A DNA stretch of 64,000 nucleotides from Pseudarthrobacter defluvii (GCF_030323865.1 NZ_CP066362.1:1736001-1800000), one strand, 5' to 3'; positions 46,497-61,980 are shown, counted from the first letter of the stretch. Notes: generated by a model from the letters alone, not told the origin. Program-made: numbers and translations.

Positions 46497-47663
46497 ATGC
46501 AGGCACTCCTTCAGGCAGCCGCCGTGGCTCCCGCGCTCGTTCCGGCGAGCATCCCCAGCCCGGACTGGTCCGGCTTCGACATCCCCCTGCCGTGGGGCAG
46601 CCTGCGGATCCACGCCTATGCGCTGTGCATCCTGGCCGGAATCGTCGTCGGCCTGTGGCTGACATCCGTGCGGTGGGCCAAGCGCGGCGCCCCTGAAGGC
46701 AGTGTCTGGGACATCGTTATCTGGGCCATCCCCTTTGGCATCATCGGCGGCCGGCTGTACCACGTTGTGTCATCGCCGGACGCCTACTTCGGTCCCGGCT
46801 TTGACGGCACCGGGGATCTCTCCCTCATCCCGCAAATCCAGCGCGGTGGGCTGGGAATCTGGGGCGCCGTCGTCCTCGGGGCCGTCGGCGCCTGGATCGG
46901 ATGCCGGCGCAGCGGGGTCAAGCTGAGCGCCTTCGTTGACGCCGCGGCACCCGGCCTGCTCCTGGCCCAGGCCATCGGCCGGTGGGGCAACTACTTCAAC
47001 CAGGAACTTTTCGGTGGACCCACCACCTTGCCGTGGGGCCTGCAGATCGATCCCAACAACCCCAACTTTCCTGCAGGCATGCCCGCAGACACCCTGTTCC
47101 ACCCCACCTTCCTCTACGAGTCCCTGTGGAACCTGGCCGGCGTCCTGATCCTGCTCGCACTGGACCGGCGCTTCCACTTCCGCCGCAGCCGGCTCTTCTG
47201 GCTGTACGCCATGTACTACACCCTGGGCCGGGTCTGGATCGAAGCGATGCGGATCGATGACGCAGAGCAGATCAGCATCCTCGGAATCACCACACGGCTC
47301 AACGTGTGGACAAGCATCTTCGTCTTCCTCGCGGCACTGATCGCCTTCATCCTCCTGGGTCTCAAGGGCCGCCCGGATCCGGACACCGTGTACCTCCCGG
47401 GCCACCAGTCGGAGAAGCCGGCGGAAGCCGTCACGGACTCCGGTGCCAGTCATGAAGTCCGTGATACGGACCGCAGTGTCTCAGATAGTGATTCGCGTGG
47501 TAATCTCCCTGATAACCACAGCGGTTCCAGGCATGCTTCCGACCCCACGGAAGACGCCGCGGCGGCACCGGAAGGCCCAGAGCCCGGAACGGATGCCACT
47601 GCTGCCGGACACTCCGGCAGCACAGCCACCGGACCCGCATCGGAGGCAGGCACCGTTAAGTAG
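46497..47663 (+). CDS. lgt: prolipoprotein diacylglyceryl transferase
   Basis: This 388-residue integral membrane enzyme moves a diacylglyceryl group onto the lipobox Cys of prolipoproteins. Family motifs include RGGLGIWGAV and the strongly conserved AQAIGRWGNYFNQELFG. A final conserved RVWIEAMR segment is near residue 245. About seven hydrophobic helices are seen. After residue about 290 a 95-residue polar tail, rich in Asp, Ser, Pro and Ala, extends beyond the usual family length. It follows trpA by 3 bases. Confidence 0.95.
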   Translation: MQALLQAAAVAPALVPASIPSPDWSGFDIPLPWGSLRIHAYALCILAGIVVGLWLTSVRWAKRGAPEGSVWDIVIWAIPFGIIGGRLYHVVSSPDAYFGPGFDGTGDLSLIPQIQRGGLGIWGAVVLGAVGAWIGCRRSGVKLSAFVDAAAPGLLLAQAIGRWGNYFNQELFGGPTTLPWGLQIDPNNPNFPAGMPADTLFHPTFLYESLWNLAGVLILLALDRRFHFRRSRLFWLYAMYYTLGRVWIEAMRIDDAEQISILGITTRLNVWTSIFVFLAALIAFILLGLKGRPDPDTVYLPGHQSEKPAEAVTDSGASHEVRDTDRSVSDSDSRGNLPDNHSGSRHASDPTEDAAAAPEGPEPGTDATAAGHSGSTATGPASEAGTVK

Positions 47664-47794
47664 GGCGCCCGCCAGGCAGGGCAGCAGAGCCACCGCTCGA
47701 AGGGCCCGAACAACCACAATGTCGTGGCATGGGGCAGTCCGGAAAGTCAGAAATGGCACCCGGTGCTGCCCTGGGCAGGGGCCTGCGTAACCTT

Positions 47795-47823
47795 TAGTTC
47801 CGCAGGCGGCGCTGACCTACAAT
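47795..47823 (+). promoter_or_regulatory. promoter-like site upstream of gltB
   Basis: A TACAAT -10-like hexamer at 47818-47823 is preceded after 17 bases by a weak -35 (TAGTTC at 47795). The start of gltB lies about 100 bases further on. The spacer overlaps an inverted repeat (CCTGCG/CGCAGG) that might be a regulator site, which is speculative. Confidence 0.45.
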
Positions 47824-47924
47824 TTCCAGTAATCAACACTTTGTTGTGCCCACCGCAGCGGCGCCGACGAGTGGGGCCAACGGTGTCCCTTCCATACGCA
47901 CGATCAGGAGGAAGGACGTCTCCC

Positions 47925-53988
<6,064 letters not shown>

Positions 53989-54052
53989 CGGTGCACCAAG
54001 GGTTCACCCCGCCGACAACTTAACCAATGCAAGAGATCACTAGGGTAGGTAT

Positions 54053-55558
54053 ATGAGACGCGCAAAAATTGTGGCTACGTTCGGCCCGGCAATTGCCAGC
54101 TACGAAAACACCCTCGCGGTGCTGGAGGCCGGCGTTGACGTCGCCCGCATGAACATGAGCCACGGTGACTACACCGTGCATGACAACACCTACGAGAACG
54201 TCCGCAAGGCCGCGTCCGACCTGAGCAAGGCAGTGGCCATCATGGCCGACCTGCAGGGTCCCAAGATCCGCCTGGGCCGTTTCGTGGACGGCCCGCACGC
54301 CCTCGCTGTTGGCGACATCTTCACCATCACCACCGAGGATGTTCCGGGTACCAAGGACATCTGCTCCACCACGCTGAAGAGCCTCACCGAGGACGTCAAC
54401 GTGGGCGACGCCCTGCTGATCGACGACGGCAAGGTGGCGCTGCGTGCCATCGAGGTCGACGACGTTAAGGTGGTCGCCGAGGTGACCGTCGGCGGCATGG
54501 TGTCCAACAATAAGGGCATCAACCTGCCCGGCGTGGCAGTCAACGTCCCCGCACTGAGTGAAAAAGACGAGGATGACCTCCGCTGGGCCATCCGCCGCGG
54601 TGTCGACCTGGTGGCGCTCTCGTTCGTCCGGGATGCCTCGGACATCACCCGCGTTCACGAGATCATGGACGAGGAAGGCCGCCGCGTGCCGGTCATCGCC
54701 AAGATCGAAAAGCCGCAGGCCGTGGACCAGCTGCCCGAGATCATCGACGCGTTCGACGCCATCATGGTGGCCCGTGGCGACCTCGGCGTGGAACTGCCGC
54801 TGGAGGAGGTGCCGATCGTCCAGAAGCGCGCCGTTGAACTGGCGCGCCGCTGGGCCAAGCCGGTCATCGTGGCCACCCAGGTCCTGGAATCCATGATCGA
54901 CAACCCGCGCCCCACCCGTGCAGAGGCGTCCGACTGCGCCAACGCCGTGCTGGACGGTGCTGACGCCGTCATGCTGTCCGGTGAGACCAGCGTGGGCAAG
55001 TACCCGATCGAGACGGTCAAGACCATGGCCCGGATCATCGAGTCCACCGAAGTGCATGGCCTGGAGCGCGTTCCCCCGCTGGGGACCAAGCCCAAGACCC
55101 GTGGTGGCGCCATCACGCGTGCCGCCGTCGAAATCGCCGACCAGCTGGATGCGAAGTACATCTGTACCTTCACCCAGTCCGGCGACTCCGCCCGGCGCCT
55201 CTCCCGCCTGCGGCCCATCAAGGCCGTGTTCGCCTTCACCCCGGTGGAGCACGTGTGGAACCAGCTCGCGCTGACCTGGGGCATCCAGCCGGTGCTGGTC
55301 CCCATGGTGGGCCACACCGATGAGATGACGTCCCAGGTTGACCGCAGCCTGCTGGAAATGGACCTGGTGGACGACGGCGACCTCGTGGTCATTGCCGCCG
55401 GTTCCCCTCCCGGAAAAGCCGGCTCCACAAACATGCTGAAGGTTCACAAGGTGGGCGACCTCGCCGACGCCGGCAGCCAGGGCGGCGAGCCCGGCAGCAA
55501 CCGCGAGAAGCTCGGCCCCTGGCCGGAAAAGAAGAAGAAGAACCAGGCCCAGGCCTAG
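54053..55558 (+). CDS. pyk: pyruvate kinase
   Basis: This 501-residue glycolytic enzyme makes pyruvate and ATP from phosphoenolpyruvate. The opening RRAKIVATFGPA, the RMNMSHGD motif, the DLQGPKIRLG segment and the signature IAKIEKPQAVD with its catalytic Lys are present. A MVARGDLGVEL metal-binding segment follows. The C-terminal allosteric domain occupies roughly residues 350-475, then a Lys-rich tail. It is a single-gene unit closed by a strong terminator. Confidence 0.97.
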   Translation: MRRAKIVATFGPAIASYENTLAVLEAGVDVARMNMSHGDYTVHDNTYENVRKAASDLSKAVAIMADLQGPKIRLGRFVDGPHALAVGDIFTITTEDVPGTKDICSTTLKSLTEDVNVGDALLIDDGKVALRAIEVDDVKVVAEVTVGGMVSNNKGINLPGVAVNVPALSEKDEDDLRWAIRRGVDLVALSFVRDASDITRVHEIMDEEGRRVPVIAKIEKPQAVDQLPEIIDAFDAIMVARGDLGVELPLEEVPIVQKRAVELARRWAKPVIVATQVLESMIDNPRPTRAEASDCANAVLDGADAVMLSGETSVGKYPIETVKTMARIIESTEVHGLERVPPLGTKPKTRGGAITRAAVEIADQLDAKYICTFTQSGDSARRLSRLRPIKAVFAFTPVEHVWNQLALTWGIQPVLVPMVGHTDEMTSQVDRSLLEMDLVDDGDLVVIAAGSPPGKAGSTNMLKVHKVGDLADAGSQGGEPGSNREKLGPWPEKKKKNQAQA

Positions 55559-55567
55559 GCTTCACCG

Positions 55568-55602
55568 AAAAGGACCCCTGCCGGTTGGCAGGGGTCCTTT
55601 TT
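55568..55602 (+). terminator. intrinsic terminator of pyk
   Basis: A perfect 15-bp stem (AAAAGGACCCCTGCC and its complement) has a GGTT loop and leads into a run of T. It starts 10 bases after the pyk stop. Confidence 0.93.
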
Positions 55603-55695
55603 GCTGCTTTGCTTCTTCGTGACCGGTCGCTGTGGTGACCGTTCCTGGTTGGTGGCCGGGCCGTCGTCGTAATCTCTCCGGGCCCGGCCAGCGCG

Positions 55696-56301
55696 CTAGT
55701 TGACCTGGTTGATGATGGTTTCGGCGACCTCGCGCATGCTGAGGCGGCGGTCCATGGAGGTCTTCTGGATCCAACGGAAGGCTTCCGGTTCCGTCAGGCC
55801 CATCTTGGTGGTCAGGAGGCTCTTGGCGCGTTCCACGAGCTTGCGGGTGGCGAACTGCTCCTGCAGGTCAGAAACTTCGCTTTCGAGGGCCTTGATTTCC
55901 TCGTGGCGGGAGAGGGCGATCTCCAATGCCGGGATGAGGTCTGCGGGCGTGAACGGCTTGACCACGTAGGCCATGGCACCGGCGTCGCGGGCGCGCTCTA
56001 CCAGTTCCTTCTGGCTGAAGGCGGTCAGCAGCACCACGGGGGCGATGCGGGCCTTGACGATCTTCTCCGCAGCGGAGATGCCGTCCATGACGGGCATCTT
56101 GACGTCCATGAGGACCAGGTCAGGCTTGAGTTCCTCGGCGAGCTGGACGGCCTTCTCGCCGTTGTCCGCCTCGCCCACGACGTCATAGCCTTCACCGCGC
56201 AGGATCTCGATGATGTCGAGGCGGATGAGGGTTTCATCCTCTGCCACAATGACGCGGCGCGCCGGCTGGGACGTGGGCTTGGACTCCGTCTGTTCAGTCA
56301 C
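55696..56301 (-). CDS. pdtaR: ANTAR-type response regulator
   Basis: This 201-residue two-domain protein has a receiver domain with acidic pocket E21/D22, phosphoacceptor D66 in VLMDVKMP and K115 in VVKPF. The C-terminal ANTAR domain (about residues 140-196) shows KLVERAKSLL and the AFRWIQKTSM stretch that bind paired RNA hairpins. It probably controls transcription termination. It resembles PdtaR of mycobacteria, where a PdtaS kinase signals to it; no kinase is adjacent. The GTG has a GGAGATC site. It faces pyk tail to tail. Confidence 0.93.
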   Translation of the reverse strand: MTEQTESKPTSQPARRVIVAEDETLIRLDIIEILRGEGYDVVGEADNGEKAVQLAEELKPDLVLMDVKMPVMDGISAAEKIVKARIAPVVLLTAFSQKELVERARDAGAMAYVVKPFTPADLIPALEIALSRHEEIKALESEVSDLQEQFATRKLVERAKSLLTTKMGLTEPEAFRWIQKTSMDRRLSMREVAETIINQVN

Positions 56302-56503
56302 GGGATCTCCTTGAAAAGGTACGGCGGGACATCACTATCTTAGGTGCCACCGCGGCTGTACTTGGCTTGCAGGGGTTCGTTTGCGGCGACGGCGGCGCGA
56401 TTCTGGAATTCAGCCTATCTGCATGTAGAGTAATTCCGCGTACGTGAAGCGATCGCGTTGCTCACAGTCAGCTGTGGGCGTAGTTTCGCTCCTCGTATTC
56501 CGC

Positions 56504-56585
56504 GCCCGAGTGGCGGAATTGGCAGACGCGCCGCACTCAAAATGCGGTATCGAAAGGTGTGTGGGTTCGAGTCCCACCTCGGGCA
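56504..56585 (+). tRNA. tRNA-Leu (CAA)
   Basis: This class II tRNA has acceptor GCCCGAG/CTCGGGC, and the anticodon loop CTCAAAA gives CAA. A longer variable arm is present and the T-loop reads GTTCGAGTC. The 3' end marks the border of an atypical gene region, fitting a role as an integration site. Confidence 0.95.
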
Positions 56586-56635
56586 CAGTGTTTCCGCAGG
56601 TCAGCGGCTTTTTGCCTTCCTACTGTTGACAAAGC

Positions 56636-56666
56636 TTGACTTTTCGGAAGTCGTCGGGGCTACGAT
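56636..56666 (+). promoter_or_regulatory. promoter-like site at island start
   Basis: A TTGACT -35 at 56636 and a TACGAT -10 at 56661 are separated by 19 bases. A second TTGACA starts at 56626. The site lies in the 319-base gap between tRNA-Leu and the first island gene. Apart from it, no gene is seen in that gap. Confidence 0.4.
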
Positions 56667-56904
56667 CTTTCGGCTTTTGGCCCGCCTGAACAAGGCATGC
56701 CTTCGAGGCTTGGCCATCGCGACCCGCGGTCCGGCCCCTCGCTCTTGGGCACGTCCGCAACACTCGTGTCGATCTGCACTCATCAAGAATCTGGATGCTC
56801 CAATGGAGATATGTGTACGAATCGTCGGAAAGTAGGGTGGGGGAACCTACGCCGGTCTTACCTAGAGAACAGCGCTAACGCTGCCTCCACGAAAGTCCGG
56901 ACGC

Positions 56905-58359
56905 ATGACTGAGCGGCCGATTCCAGTCCACGTCGGTTCTGAGGCACCTGCGCGGTGGAGCGAGATCGAAGAACTCCAGCGTAAGTTCGGCAACAAAGCT
57001 AACCAATGGCTTCGGGATAAGCGCAGGCCGGCAGTGGCCCGTGACGACCTCGATTGGACATCTCATGGGCTGGAACCACGTTGGGTCGGACTCGATACTG
57101 CTGACTGCGCGGCAGCGATAGCTCCAAGCGCTTTTCACGGCCAAGGAGCCGACGAATTTGACCGTTTCCGTGAGAGCGCGGCAAACCGTGGCGAAGTGGC
57201 CATGGTCATTAGTCCCATCGGCGGCGAAGAGGATGACCCTCGAACAATATCCCTGTTTCGGAAGGATGCCTCGGTAATCCTCGGCCACATGGACTCGAGC
57301 ATTGTAGGACGGCGTCTTGGGCTGGGGGCCAACGTACGGGCAGCTGAGGATATTCGTGACGCAGATCGTCAACTAGCCTTGCGGTTAGCTAGCTTGAACC
57401 CTGCCCCTCAGTGGCACACCCTGACAATAGCTGGAGCAAAGCTGGTTCAAGCTTCTGGGCAGAGCCCAGACCATCCACCGCAGGGGACCTTGATTCCTAT
57501 AGTCGAAACGGAGCTTGGGGAACCAGTCGTGGGTGTCTGGATCTCGCCTGATGGAGTGGAACGTCGGTACATCGTCCCAGCTGATGCACCCTGGCCGCAG
57601 CTTCTTAGTTGGCTCACCGAGCAGGCGCTCCCGGAGTTCGTACCGGGAGCAATGCAGCGCGCTCGACGTCATCTCGCCAGTGACCCGGCCCTCATGACGC
57701 GCCGCGAGCGAGACGTCCGGCACGCGCTTGCTGATCTCGAAGTTGACTACCGAGCCCGTAAGTCCTCATTGACAGAAGAGTTGATCGCAGCTCAAGAGGC
57801 GGCGACGTCGATCCGTGAAGGGCTGCTTTATGGAACCGGTGCACGGCTCGTGGAGGCCGTGAAAACGGTATTCGAATCGGCCAGCATTGCTGTTGTTGAC
57901 GTCGATGAGATGCTTGGTGACACGAAAAACGCCGATCTGCTATGCACCTTCGCCGGCACATCGGTTCTCGTCGAGGTGAAGGCGGCATCCGGTAATGCCC
58001 CTGAGCGTGCCTATGAGGACCTCGTTCGACACCTTCGTGAGTGGGCTCATCTCCCGGCCTCACCGCAGATCGTCGGTGGAGCGTTAGTCGTCAACCATCA
58101 AATACGCAAGCCACCTCAGGAACGAAGCATCCAGCCCTACGCACGACCTGAATTTCTGGCCGCACAGACTGAACCCATTGTGACGACGCTCGAGCTTCTG
58201 CATGCCTGGCGTGAAAATGACTGGAGCTCTGTCCGTAGCCTGCTCTTCGGCGAACAACCGACCTTTCGGCGTGCTGAGCGAGTCCGGCCACAGCAGGAGG
58301 AAACAGCCGGAGTCGCACCAACCAAGCGAAAGCGTGGCTGGTTCTGGCGTCGGTCCTAA
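56905..58359 (+). CDS. uncharacterised protein with PD-(D/E)XK-like nuclease core
   Basis: This 484-residue soluble protein is not recognised as a whole. In the C-terminal half a PD-(D/E)XK-like core is visible: D344 in NADLLCTF, then the E357-V-K359 triad in VLVEVKAASG, followed by a helix. This spacing is typical of restriction-type and Holliday-junction nucleases. The first 280 residues have no known motif, and a possible coiled-coil helix lies at about 265-310. The tail is basic (KRKRGWFWRR). Base usage is more AT-rich than in the core genes. It is the first gene after tRNA-Leu. Confidence 0.65.
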   Translation: MTERPIPVHVGSEAPARWSEIEELQRKFGNKANQWLRDKRRPAVARDDLDWTSHGLEPRWVGLDTADCAAAIAPSAFHGQGADEFDRFRESAANRGEVAMVISPIGGEEDDPRTISLFRKDASVILGHMDSSIVGRRLGLGANVRAAEDIRDADRQLALRLASLNPAPQWHTLTIAGAKLVQASGQSPDHPPQGTLIPIVETELGEPVVGVWISPDGVERRYIVPADAPWPQLLSWLTEQALPEFVPGAMQRARRHLASDPALMTRRERDVRHALADLEVDYRARKSSLTEELIAAQEAATSIREGLLYGTGARLVEAVKTVFESASIAVVDVDEMLGDTKNADLLCTFAGTSVLVEVKAASGNAPERAYEDLVRHLREWAHLPASPQIVGGALVVNHQIRKPPQERSIQPYARPEFLAAQTEPIVTTLELLHAWRENDWSSVRSLLFGEQPTFRRAERVRPQQEETAGVAPTKRKRGWFWRRS

Positions 58360-58658
58360 GACTTCAAGGCCTCAACGCTTCCTGGGATAACCTCGGGGCA
58401 CCTAACACCCGACCTGGGCAGATGCAGAAGCGGTGAGCATGGCAAGATTTCATTCCTTCTGATTTTCGCAATCAACGACGAACGGAGGAATTGATTGGCA
58501 GAAGTTTCAAAATTCAGTCTACAGCGAGCTTCTCCGCCAGGCTAAAAAAACATCGTAATCGCGCCCTCGGCTGTGTACGCCTTCATGCTCGTTCCCATTG
58601 GTACAATATGTTCAATTGTTGGGGGAATGGCTTCCGGCCATGTTGAAGGGCACATGCT
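58360..58658. other. intergenic region of the island
   Basis: This 299-base AT-rich gap has no convincing gene. A 16-codon ORF starting at TTG 58495, behind a perfect GGAGGAA site, stops at a TAA. It may be a leader peptide or a decayed start of the next gene. Confidence 0.4.
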
Positions 58659-60398
58659 TTGGCAGCAAAAACAGGCATCACTCCGCCGATCTATAAGATC
58701 GATTCGGAAGCAGCAAACGAGTTTTTTGGCGGATCTTTCTCTGCCAGAGAGTTACCAGCTAAACTTATCAACCGTTACAACAAGGACAAAGGTGTTGAAA
58801 CGTATGCCCTGGAGGGTAGCGCGGAGCTCGATGGATGTGATCTACAGCTCTACCGGAATGTGAAGACGCGTCCAAGTACGAGTAGCTGGGTCAAGTTTTT
58901 CGACGGATCTGGGATTGAGCTGGAAGATATCCAGAATCAAATGCAACACCTGGTTTGTTTCGTGGCGGTGGATGGTGAACTCTACGCCTACACGGCAGGT
59001 CAGTCAGCCGTCTCGTTCGAGCGATTCATCGATATCTCGTTTCCTATCGAGGTTGGTCGTCGGGTGGCCAAAGCAGAGATAAAGGGAGCGAAATCGAGCC
59101 AGATAACTGGAAGTACGCTGGCGAGTGATGTTCACTTCCGCGATCCTCGTCGCATCACGTACGCGGAGTCCTTGGATAACGTATGGATGGCCCTTAGCGG
59201 TCAGCTCCGGGCCTCCGTGCTCGGCGAGGTAGTACTGAAGGACATATTCGGACCGAAGTCCAAAATCCGCCTGGATGTCACGAGCGCCATCCGGCTGGGA
59301 CCACGCATTGAGTCGCCTCAAAAGCTGATCGCCCTCATCCGCTGGCTAGCTGCTAAATCGGATGAGCCCCTTCCCAACGACGACCCCTGGGCCGGGCTTG
59401 ATGCCATCAAGGTCCTGAACCCGCGAAAAAAGAAGGACCTGATCGAAAAACTCAGGAAAGCTCTCGCGGATCGCATATTCGTCAAGCAGGACTGGTCCAA
59501 TATGACGGTCTCCCATGTCGAGGCTTCCCTATACGACAACGCCACGTCCTACGCCGTAATCCAAGGTGACGCGGTCCTCTATGAAGAAGACACGCAACCA
59601 GAATTGTCCGATATCGTTGGCCGCATGACGGTGGACGCCGTTAACGTCCTTAGCAACTTTTCGTCGGTGATAATTCAGACCGAAAATTCAGACTATTTTC
59701 AGGGTATCTCCACCACTGCGCCGCTTATGAACCATCTCCACGGTGAGATTCGTCACGACGGCAAGACATATTTTCTTCTGGCCGGTAAGTGGTACGAAGT
59801 GGATGCAACCTATATCGAGCAGATAACCAAGGATTTTCTCGAAATTTTGACATCTCTGGAATTGGACCCTGCGAGTGTTGGCTTGAGGGAATGGAAGCAG
59901 GAGCGTTCGGAGGGCGAGTATAACGAGACTGCGAGCAAGGCCCAGGTTTTTATTAACGGTGACAGGGTCCTGACTGACAACATTGAACTCTTTGATGGCT
60001 TGGTCTCGGACGGGACGACAACATATATAGTGCACGTGAAGCGGAACTTTGACGTAAAGGTTCGCGATGTGCGCTCCCAAGTCATCAACTCCGCTCAGAT
60101 TATCGAAAATGATCTTCGCATCGGAACGATGGCTAAACTCAAGCAACATCATTCGCGGCTTGTGAGCCGGAAGCGCACAGATTTTTCCGAGGATGAATTT
60201 CTAGCACTTTTTGAGAATCCGCGGGTGTACGTCGTGGCTTACGGCAGTGAGGTCAAGGTTGATGAGACCACCATCAATCAGTTTGGCTCTAGCGTCGCCC
60301 GCATGGAGATAGTCTCCCTAAATAATCAGTTTCGTCAAATCAGCAGCGCAGAATCTCAGGCCAAGCTGCGGGTCGCATGGGTCAAGATTGTCAAATAG
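58659..60398 (+). CDS. DUF6119/TIGR04141-like sporadically distributed protein
   Basis: This 579-residue protein matches the sporadic TIGR04141/DUF6119 family in length and pattern. It has an N-terminal WVKFFDG segment, a VDGELYAYTAG strand pair, and a C-terminal VHVKR motif. The region around D446 and H459-V-K461 resembles a PD-(D/E)XK core with His in place of the usual acidic residue. No signal peptide or membrane helix is seen. The TTG start has a GAAGGG site 8 bases upstream. Members lie near restriction or phage-defence genes (from memory). The gene is AT-rich relative to the core. Confidence 0.65.
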   Translation: MAAKTGITPPIYKIDSEAANEFFGGSFSARELPAKLINRYNKDKGVETYALEGSAELDGCDLQLYRNVKTRPSTSSWVKFFDGSGIELEDIQNQMQHLVCFVAVDGELYAYTAGQSAVSFERFIDISFPIEVGRRVAKAEIKGAKSSQITGSTLASDVHFRDPRRITYAESLDNVWMALSGQLRASVLGEVVLKDIFGPKSKIRLDVTSAIRLGPRIESPQKLIALIRWLAAKSDEPLPNDDPWAGLDAIKVLNPRKKKDLIEKLRKALADRIFVKQDWSNMTVSHVEASLYDNATSYAVIQGDAVLYEEDTQPELSDIVGRMTVDAVNVLSNFSSVIIQTENSDYFQGISTTAPLMNHLHGEIRHDGKTYFLLAGKWYEVDATYIEQITKDFLEILTSLELDPASVGLREWKQERSEGEYNETASKAQVFINGDRVLTDNIELFDGLVSDGTTTYIVHVKRNFDVKVRDVRSQVINSAQIIENDLRIGTMAKLKQHHSRLVSRKRTDFSEDEFLALFENPRVYVVAYGSEVKVDETTINQFGSSVARMEIVSLNNQFRQISSAESQAKLRVAWVKIVK

Positions 60399-60896
60399 GA
60401 GTTCAACGGGACGAGATCGCTTCGGTGCACGACCTACATGCTGGAACGAAGCGATGAAGAAGTAAGAGCGAACTCGCGCCTGTTCAGCGATTTTTTGTCT
60501 TCGTTGGTTGGAGGATTCCAGTTGGTGCGGCGGCGTGCGTAGTCCCGGCAGCAATCAAAGCACTCTTGAAGTCGGCGTTTTCGTCCTGCATCGGCCACTG
60601 CATCAGCGAACGACGGGGCGGCCCACACCCTGATCAAAGTGTCGGTTCTGCTGTCCGCCGTTATCTCCGGCCTCGATCTCATGATTGAAGCGAACTGCAG
60701 CCATCGCGGGGTAACTCTCAGCGTCCAAGACCAGTAGACAAAGTAGCCAATCGGATTTTCCGACAACGGACACGACGTTGGCCACCGGACATGAAAGGTC
60801 TACCACGGCAAGGCCGCCAAGGTTCGGCGCTGGCACGTACGGTCGAAGCGCCGGTCTACGACCTGGGCATAAGGGGCTCATTTCTCCCTTCGTCGG
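60399..60896. other. 498-base island gap, possibly with a decayed gene
   Basis: No convincing complete gene is seen here. Two minus-strand reading frames (60434-60766 and 60603-60881) give protein-like stretches that appear to join across frames near 60700-60770. This might reflect a gene broken by a frameshift. Start and family are not recognisable. Confidence 0.3.
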
Positions 60897-61727
60897 ATGC
60901 GGGCGTTCGGCCCTCCGTATATAGAATCCGGGGGTGAACGTTTTCGTATTGGGTGGTGCGCTCTGAGGTTCTTGAGGTTGACGCTGCCATGGATCCTCGT
61001 TGTTCTATTTGCTTGCTGGCTGACTGTGCAGGGCATTCGCCTTGACCAAGCCATACCGGACCCATTCATTGGGTTTACCCGCGGCCAGTGGGGAACTCTC
61101 CTTAGCGGGTTCGCCGGTGCTGGGCTGAGTGCCGGAATCGCATACATCGCTTTCAAACGGACTCTTGGGCTGCAGCGACGCCAGTTTGCTGCACAGGCCA
61201 GGTCCGACGAAGAACGGCTGGAGCTGCAGCTCAGGGCACAGAAAAGTCAGTTTTACGAGCAACTCGCTTCCCAGGACGAAGCTTTGCGTGAGCAGCTGGA
61301 TGCCAGTGCTGATGAGGCCAGTAGGGGTCGAGCGCTTGCGGCCGCCGCTGATGCAGTGGCTACCCTTGAGCGCGTCACTGAGGAATACGCAGACCCTCAG
61401 GCTTTGACGATGGCTCGGCAGTATTCCGTCGCAATCATGAGGTGGACATTCGAATTAACTGATGAGTCGCTTCGAACTGAGCTCAGACTTTGGCGGACTA
61501 TTGTGCGCGATGCTGTGTTCGAGTCGAGCTTGGAGCATCGAAACATGCGCCCTGTGACCGGTTCTCCTCAACGGTTAGAGGTACTGGCGGAGGACTTCCA
61601 GGAGGCTGTCGTCGCCTGGGAGGCAGGGAGGGCCCGGAAACCTACGGTTGACGTTACTCGCATGCTCACTGAAGCGCGCGTAAAGTACATCAACAGCAAT
61701 AGGCAGTCCCAGAGGCAAGGATTGTAG
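60897..61727 (+). CDS. two-helix membrane protein with coiled coil
   Basis: This 276-residue protein is not recognised. Two hydrophobic helices are visible (about residues 26-46 and 66-88). They are followed by a charged, Gln/Glu/Arg-rich helical stretch (about 90-150) typical of a coiled coil, then a helical domain to the C-terminus. The layout fits a membrane-anchored sensor or effector. The ATG was taken, but a later TTG near 60970 would drop about 25 residues; an AT-rich -10-like stretch lies inside that extension. It precedes the ATPase-protease pair by 250 bases. Confidence 0.6.
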   Translation: MRAFGPPYIESGGERFRIGWCALRFLRLTLPWILVVLFACWLTVQGIRLDQAIPDPFIGFTRGQWGTLLSGFAGAGLSAGIAYIAFKRTLGLQRRQFAAQARSDEERLELQLRAQKSQFYEQLASQDEALREQLDASADEASRGRALAAAADAVATLERVTEEYADPQALTMARQYSVAIMRWTFELTDESLRTELRLWRTIVRDAVFESSLEHRNMRPVTGSPQRLEVLAEDFQEAVVAWEAGRARKPTVDVTRMLTEARVKYINSNRQSQRQGL

Positions 61728-61980
61728 CTCGACCCCAAGCTACGCGGCGAGGCCGTTTTCGGGCCTGCTTGCCGACTGCAAATTGGAGTGCCTACGACGC
61801 TTCAGAAAATGGGACTGGCCCCTGACTCTTCCATGTCTTCGCCAAAAGGGCATGTACAGAATAAGTCAAAGCAGTCGGTGGTCTCGGACGAAAGAAGGTG
61901 GGCGCCCGATTCTACCTGACCGTGCAGACCGAAGTTCCCGAGTAGTATTTTGGCAACGAAACGAGTAAAGGGGGACCAGT

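Noticed and set aside
58573..58863. A 96-codon frame overlapping the start of the DUF6119-like gene
   Set aside because: It overlaps the better-supported long gene and has no motif, though part of it may be a remnant of an upstream extension.
61783..61968. A 61-codon frame between the membrane protein and the AAA+ ATPase
   Set aside because: It lacks a ribosome binding site and any family resemblance.
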